Assembly: GCA_009869945.1 (NCBI GenBank)
Contig: WIXG01000091.1
Location: 1 to 64,000, forward strand
Direction of reading: 5' to 3'
DNA length: 64,000 nucleotides
From: Mesaphorura yosii
Lineage: Eukaryota; Arthropoda; Collembola; Poduromorpha; Tullbergiidae
The notes under the pieces were generated by a model that worked only from the letters and a program-made list of their open reading frames with translations, did not search any database and was not told where the DNA came from. Of this stretch, positions 62,468 through 64,000 are shown piece by piece (position 1 is the stretch's first letter; each line of letters begins with the position of its first letter). The position numbers and the translations under genes are program-made.

Positions 62468-64000
62468 TCGCCTACATCAAGTGGAATCAATAAGAGCGTC
62501 GTGATGTGACGTTTCACATTTCAGCTTCAACCGTATCCAATTGGAGTGATGAGAGCGACGCGACTATAATGTGTTCCAATTGTCGTCGTCGGGGGAAATG
62601 AGACCCGACGTTCAGCTTCATGTCTGCGATTCCGTGGGTGTGGGTGTGCTGTACATTAGCCCACACATGCTGTCGAAATATGATCAAGAGAGCAGCTTCA
62701 TGCAAGGTGCGCAAGTGGGCAAATTGAGCACAAATTGTTTCTCGGATCATCTTTCCCGTTAATGAACAAATATTTGCTAAAATAGCCACTTCTCCAGTAT
62801 TCCCACTTGCACCAAAGCAGTACTTTGTCATGTGAGACCGGAATTCTCGGTTCTATCTTGGGGAATCGCCTACACATAATTACTACTACCCTCCTTTCTA
62901 AACGTTGCCAGGGAAGGATCCACCCATGGAATGCTGTCCATGCACGCAGGAGTTAATCAGGACGTGAAAATAAGACCCCCGACAAATAGGAACCAGAAAG
63001 TGCCAAGTTGACTGTGGCATAAGACAACGAACGAAGGAAGAGCCAGCGAAGTAAACACTGATCGAATCGGAAATCTGAGCGAAATTTTATTATTCGGTTC
63101 TTTGGTCTCGGAATTTTTTCGGTGACTCAGCAGTTGCACATTGGCGTTGGGAACTTATCAGCAATTCACCCGCATACTGATTATATCTACACATCATCAT
63201 CGCGCCGTCCCGATTTGATCCCAGAGTTGACGTCTGAATCTTTGCCCACGTAGTATAGCCCCAATGCATCTTCAAAAGTCAACAGTGGTGTGACTAAATT
63301 GTAGTCTGAGGCATTACCACATGAGTCATCATCATCTGACAATTTATTCAACATTCTCTCCGTCAATTCGAGCCAAGACGGTGACGCTTCCGATCAAAAT
63401 TATACGCAACGCAATTATTCGGGAGGCCTTCACATTTCAAAGCACTGGGGACTTCTCCCCTGCACTTAATCTTGCGAATATGATTGAGTAATGGTAGTGA
63501 CGGCATGTCAGGCGCAATTCATGTGTGGAGGAAAATTTGTATTTGCTGATAATGCCCGTGACAAAATGGAAGCACGCGAGCGAGACTCGATTGTACTTCA
63601 CGCTCATGCATAATTCCGACGAATTTCCCTTGCCATTGGCTTTGAATCCATTTCAATTACTTCAGTGGTGTGTATTTTACTTTACGCATTATTTTGCATG
63701 TCATTTCATAAATGAACCATGAATGAATGAAGTTTTTTGATCTTTTCAAAGTTACAATTAGAAGAAAAGGAAAGAAAGAATGAGACGAAAAAAATCCAAT
63801 AATGAAAAGTTCATTTGCAAACTTATTCGGTGAAGTGAAACGTCTTCTCTGATGATGATGACAAGAGAAAAGAGAAAAGAAAGAAGCCATGAGACAACTG
63901 TTATTGAATTTCTTTGCTTGTAGTAGTAAGGAAAATGATTAAAAGTTGCAGCAGTAAGAAATGAGATTCTTTCGCCTCTGTCTTGCATGGGTATTCTCAG
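62468..64000. other. Right end of the window, unassigned
   Basis: Short frames with coding-like composition continue to about 62960 (for example 62780-62953 plus), perhaps part of the same unknown unit as 61975-62467. Beyond that is purine/pyrimidine-rich DNA with nothing I recognise. Confidence 0.4.

Noticed and set aside
61975-62960. Old virus copy
   Set aside because: Considered because of the coding-like island, but I cannot match it to any viral family, so I leave it unassigned.
1-64000. CRISPR arrays, bacterial operons, rRNA genes
   Set aside because: No direct-repeat arrays or rRNA signatures. The window is clearly intron-rich eukaryotic DNA.

Overview
The window is arthropod-type nuclear DNA. 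It has long AT-rich introns bounded by GT-AG, about 70 to 120 bp mini-introns, a TATA plus initiator promoter, and decayed transposons. I cannot name the species. A crustacean or other non-model pancrustacean is my guess only. The window opens on an 18-base C run, which may be an assembly edge.

The dominant content is two paralogous Sidestep-family cell-adhesion genes (several Ig domains, one fibronectin III domain, one membrane helix, a cytoplasmic tail) lying tail to tail. Gene A is on the plus strand. It enters from the left edge inside its fifth Ig domain and ends at 10409 (exons 402-474, 558-615, 716-1024, 1698-1931, 2945-3117, 9996-10409). Gene B is on the minus strand. It runs from 53627 down to 19700 in twelve exons and carries five Ig domains, FN3, TM and tail. 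Only its signal-peptide and 5' exon(s) are missing; they must lie in or beyond the right 10 kb. Both proteins end in the same class I PDZ ligand (E-S-T-V) and share a juxtamembrane N-P-D-V-x-P motif. Gene B codes Ig5 plus FN3 in one 609-nt exon, whereas gene A has at least three introns in the same stretch. In insects Sidestep proteins are surface ligands for Beat-family receptors in axon guidance and synapse matching.

Between the genes (10410-19699) lies 3' UTR and non-coding DNA. It holds a broken LINE reverse transcriptase on the minus strand, split by a Tc1-like DNA transposon remnant at 14013-14732. Removing the element with one copy of the duplicated TA restores the LINE frame across the junction.

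Gene B's introns are mostly empty to my eye, with one clear exception: a complete three-exon gene on the opposite strand at 28040-28428 for an 81-residue secreted acidic peptide, with its own TATA box and polyadenylation signal. I do not recognise the peptide.

The right end (53628-64000) has no exon I can assign to gene B. An unrecognised coding-looking stretch on the plus strand near 61975-62467 is the best candidate for a further gene or gene remnant. Several perfect or near-perfect hairpins lie in introns and are listed as observations.
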